Assembly: GCA_026929865.2 (NCBI GenBank)
Contig: CM049396.1
Location: 20,648,501-20,712,500 of the forward strand
Direction: 5' to 3'
Source of the DNA: Hyperoplus lanceolatus
Lineage: Eukaryota > Chordata > Actinopteri > Uranoscopiformes > Ammodytidae
DNA length: 64,000 nt
The translations under genes were made by a program, and so were the position numbers. Of this stretch, positions 62,021 through 64,000 are shown one piece after another. Positions within the stretch are counted from its first letter, which is position 1; the number at the start of each line of letters is the position of its first letter. The notes below the pieces were generated by a model. The model was not told the origin of the DNA, ran no database searches, and was given only the letters and a program-made list of their open reading frames with translations.

Positions 62021-62595
62021 TAGCCATAAATGTGATTTGGCAAGTTATTTATTAATTTATATATTTTTTGCTATAGTTTGAGGTGTTGTCTTGTAAGTTG
62101 TGTCTATGTTGATTGCAAATGTTTCAAGTATACGAGCCATCCAGGATGTACACATGTTACGAAGCCTAACTCTTACTATAATTACAGCACATTAATTATC
62201 ATTGCCATTGATAAAAAAAAGTGACTGGAATAAAATAGATAATCTAACAAAGCGAAGCACCACAGACTACAGAATGATCGTTACAAGCTTTGAAGGAGTA
62301 TTTAAATGTGTTGTTGTTTAAATTTGATCATCACGCAGACCAAAGATTTAATTGACGATGTTCCCAAATGATACTTTTTAGGTAATATTTCACTTAAACA
62401 ACTGTTCCCACTTTATATTATACATTTTCTATTTAACAGTTTTATTTAGGGAGAAGTGACTGCCCTTGTGGCCTTGAATATTGTGGCAATAGTGTGCCAG
62501 TGGGAAACGTTATTTCAGGATAAATGTTGTAAAATCATTGGCAACAATTGGCCCTAAAGACTAAGCAGACCAACTCAAAGAACTTTTATATTTAC
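62021..62595. other. Intergenic, no recognised feature
   Basis: AT-rich sequence with nothing recognisable. Confidence 0.4.

Positions 62596-62642
<47 letters not shown>
62596..62642. repeat. TA microsatellite at left flank of Tc1-like element
   Basis: An uninterrupted TA tract. The outermost part of the adjoining transposon's left terminal repeat is missing at this junction. Confidence 0.95.
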
Positions 62643-62645
<3 letters not shown>

Positions 62646-63390
62646 ACAAATCTGTCTAAATGTGTGATAGTGAGCACTTCTGCTTTGCTGAGATAATCCA
62701 TCCCACCTCACAGGTGTGCCACATCAAGATGCTGATCTGACATCATGATTAGTGCACAGGTGTGCCTTAGACTGTCCACAATAAAAGGCCACCCTGAAAT
62801 GTGCAGTTTTGCCTCACAGCAAAATGCCACAGATGCCACAAGCATTGAGGGAGCGTGCAATTGGCATGCTGACAGCAGGAATGTCAACCAAATCTGTTGC
62901 TCGTGCATTGAATGTTCATTTCTCCACCATAAGCCGTCTCCAGCAACTTCGCATAGCCATTGAAGAGGAGTGGAACAACATTCCACAGGCCACAATTGAC
63001 AATCTGATAAACTCTATGCGAAGAAGATGTGTTGCACTGCATGAGGCAAATGGTGGTCACACCAGATACTGACTGGTTCTGAGTCCCCAGACCCCCAATA
63101 AAGCAAAAAAATGCACATTTCAGAGTGGCCTTTTATTGTGGACAGTCTAAGGCACACCTGTGCACTAATCATGATGTCAGATCAGCATCTTGATGTGGCA
63201 CACCTGTGAGGTGGGATGGATTTTCTCAGCAAAGCAGAAGTGCTCACTATCACACATTTAGACAGATTTGTGAACAATGTTTGAGAGAAATGGTACAATT
63301 GTGTATCTGGAATGAAGTTTAGATCTTTAAGTCCATCTCATGAAAAATGGGAGCAAAAACAAAAGTGTTGCATTTATATTTTTGTTGAGT

Positions 63391-63394
<4 letters not shown>
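62643..63394 (+). mobile_element. Tc1-like transposon, internally deleted, left end truncated
   Basis: Long inverted repeats (left 62643-62810, right 63115-63394) share blocks such as aggcacacctgtgcactaat and gtgctcactatcacacattt. The right arm extends about 120 bp further, ending near tttgttgagtatac. The left end starts abruptly at the TA microsatellite. It encodes only the small fused ORF listed separately. Confidence 0.85.
62824..63072 (+). CDS. In-frame deleted Tc1 transposase: HTH joined to C-terminus
   Basis: An 82-residue open frame. Residues 1-40 (MPQMPQALRERAIGMLTAGM, then STKSVARALNVHFSTISRLQ) are the N-terminal helix-turn-helix of a Tc1-type transposase. From residue 41 (QLRIAIEEEWNNIPQATIDN) onward it is the C-terminal tail, ending EANGGHTRY. 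The linker, second DNA-binding subdomain and whole DDE catalytic core (over 200 residues in the family) are absent, with the frame kept. It cannot catalyse transposition. Whether it is expressed is unknown. The ATG chosen begins the family's usual MPQ start. Confidence 0.7.
   Translation: MPQMPQALRERAIGMLTAGMSTKSVARALNVHFSTISRLQQLRIAIEEEWNNIPQATIDNLINSMRRRCVALHEANGGHTRY

Positions 63395-63441
<47 letters not shown>
63395..63441. repeat. TA microsatellite at right flank of Tc1-like element
   Basis: A TA tract immediately beyond the transposon's right end, consistent with insertion into a TA-rich target. Confidence 0.95.
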
Positions 63442-63445
<4 letters not shown>

Positions 63446-64000
63446 ATTCATATATACAATTATGGATTCAACAAAATGACTGTCTCTTAGTTTGGCCCTA
63501 CTTAATTACTCTTGCTATTTATCACACTGGGATTATCATTATAATGCTTAATCAACGCATGTTGAATCGGCCACAAATAAACACACCAAATTTTAGAAAA
63601 AGGACGGGCGTGGTAACACTGACTCATCTGTTATAGATTTCGGATACCATGGAGGAGCATATGAAAGATACACAACAGCAACCTGTAGTGGGTTCATAAG
63701 TATCACCAAAATACGGTTATGATTTTTCTGTGAATGATACAAATATATTTCTTAAGGCTCTCAAAACAATTTGAAATAATACACATAATATACTTTTAAT
63801 CAAAAACTGAACCAGTGGTGCATTTACTTAGACTTATTTTAAGTACAGTTTCATCAAATGTAATGTGTTATTATATTAGTTTCATTCCGTTTATAATTTG
63901 CCTTTTTACACTGCAGGGGAACAATAGCAGCAAAAGTGTTATACTTTTTCTACACAATCAAAATAACACAGGGGAACATTGCAACGGGTCTCATAGGAAG
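63442..64000. other. Intergenic, no recognised feature
   Basis: AT-rich end of the window; no gene signal. In other vertebrates cav3 often neighbours OXTR, but nothing of it is seen here. Confidence 0.4.

Overview
This is a vertebrate nuclear chromosome segment and almost certainly comes from a teleost fish. It has GT-AG introns, long CA/TG, AT and G microsatellites, many Tc1-like, hAT-like and TTAA-flanked DNA transposon remnants, tRNA-derived SINEs, and a Gmr1-type Ty3/gypsy retrotransposon. The species cannot be read from the sequence.

Only two host protein genes are supported, both on the + strand. Positions 1-20991 hold the last seven coding exons of rad18, the E3 ubiquitin ligase of post-replication repair. 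They start inside the SAP domain and run through the RAD6-binding segment to the stop. The RING and UBZ exons lie off the left edge. Positions 52547-60829 hold the complete two-exon coding region of an oxytocin/isotocin receptor (oxtr, 393 aa), split after transmembrane segment 6 as in other vertebrates. RAD18 followed by OXTR on one strand is also the human arrangement, so the window is a conserved syntenic block. The two proteins have no known joint function.

Layout: (1) 1-21530, rad18 exons with introns full of transposons: a deleted Tc1-like element, two direct TTAA-type MITEs, an inverted pair of hAT-like MITEs (one nested in another element with a perfect 8-bp target duplication), a TTA-flanked MITE, a 0.9-kb TTAA-type element with a perfect hairpin, and a 1.5-kb hAT-like element. 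(2) 21531-40750, mostly unrecognised intergenic DNA with SINEs, a three-layer nested insertion near 26 kb, a TTAA-type MITE at 28.5-29.4 kb, an LTR remnant at 32.3-32.7 kb, and a THAP-domain relic near 37.2 kb. (3) 40751-46847, a Ty3/gypsy element with 302-bp LTRs that differ at only four positions; its integrase region precedes the reverse transcriptase region (Gmr1 type). It is a recent insertion but carries a few breaks. (4) 46848-52546, unrecognised DNA with two long TG tracts and the oxtr upstream region. (5) 52547-61448, oxtr; its intron holds an AT microsatellite and a TA-flanked transposon with seven iterated GTCTCAC-type motifs. (6) 61449-64000, a reverse-strand SINE and a deleted Tc1-like element whose remaining ORF joins the helix-turn-helix region directly to the transposase C-terminus.

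The most notable items are the Gmr1-type element (reordered pol, SCAN-like gag segment), the in-frame deleted transposase, the iterated-motif transposon in the oxtr intron, and the dense nested hAT/TTAA insertions in rad18. I did not find a convincing undescribed gene system.
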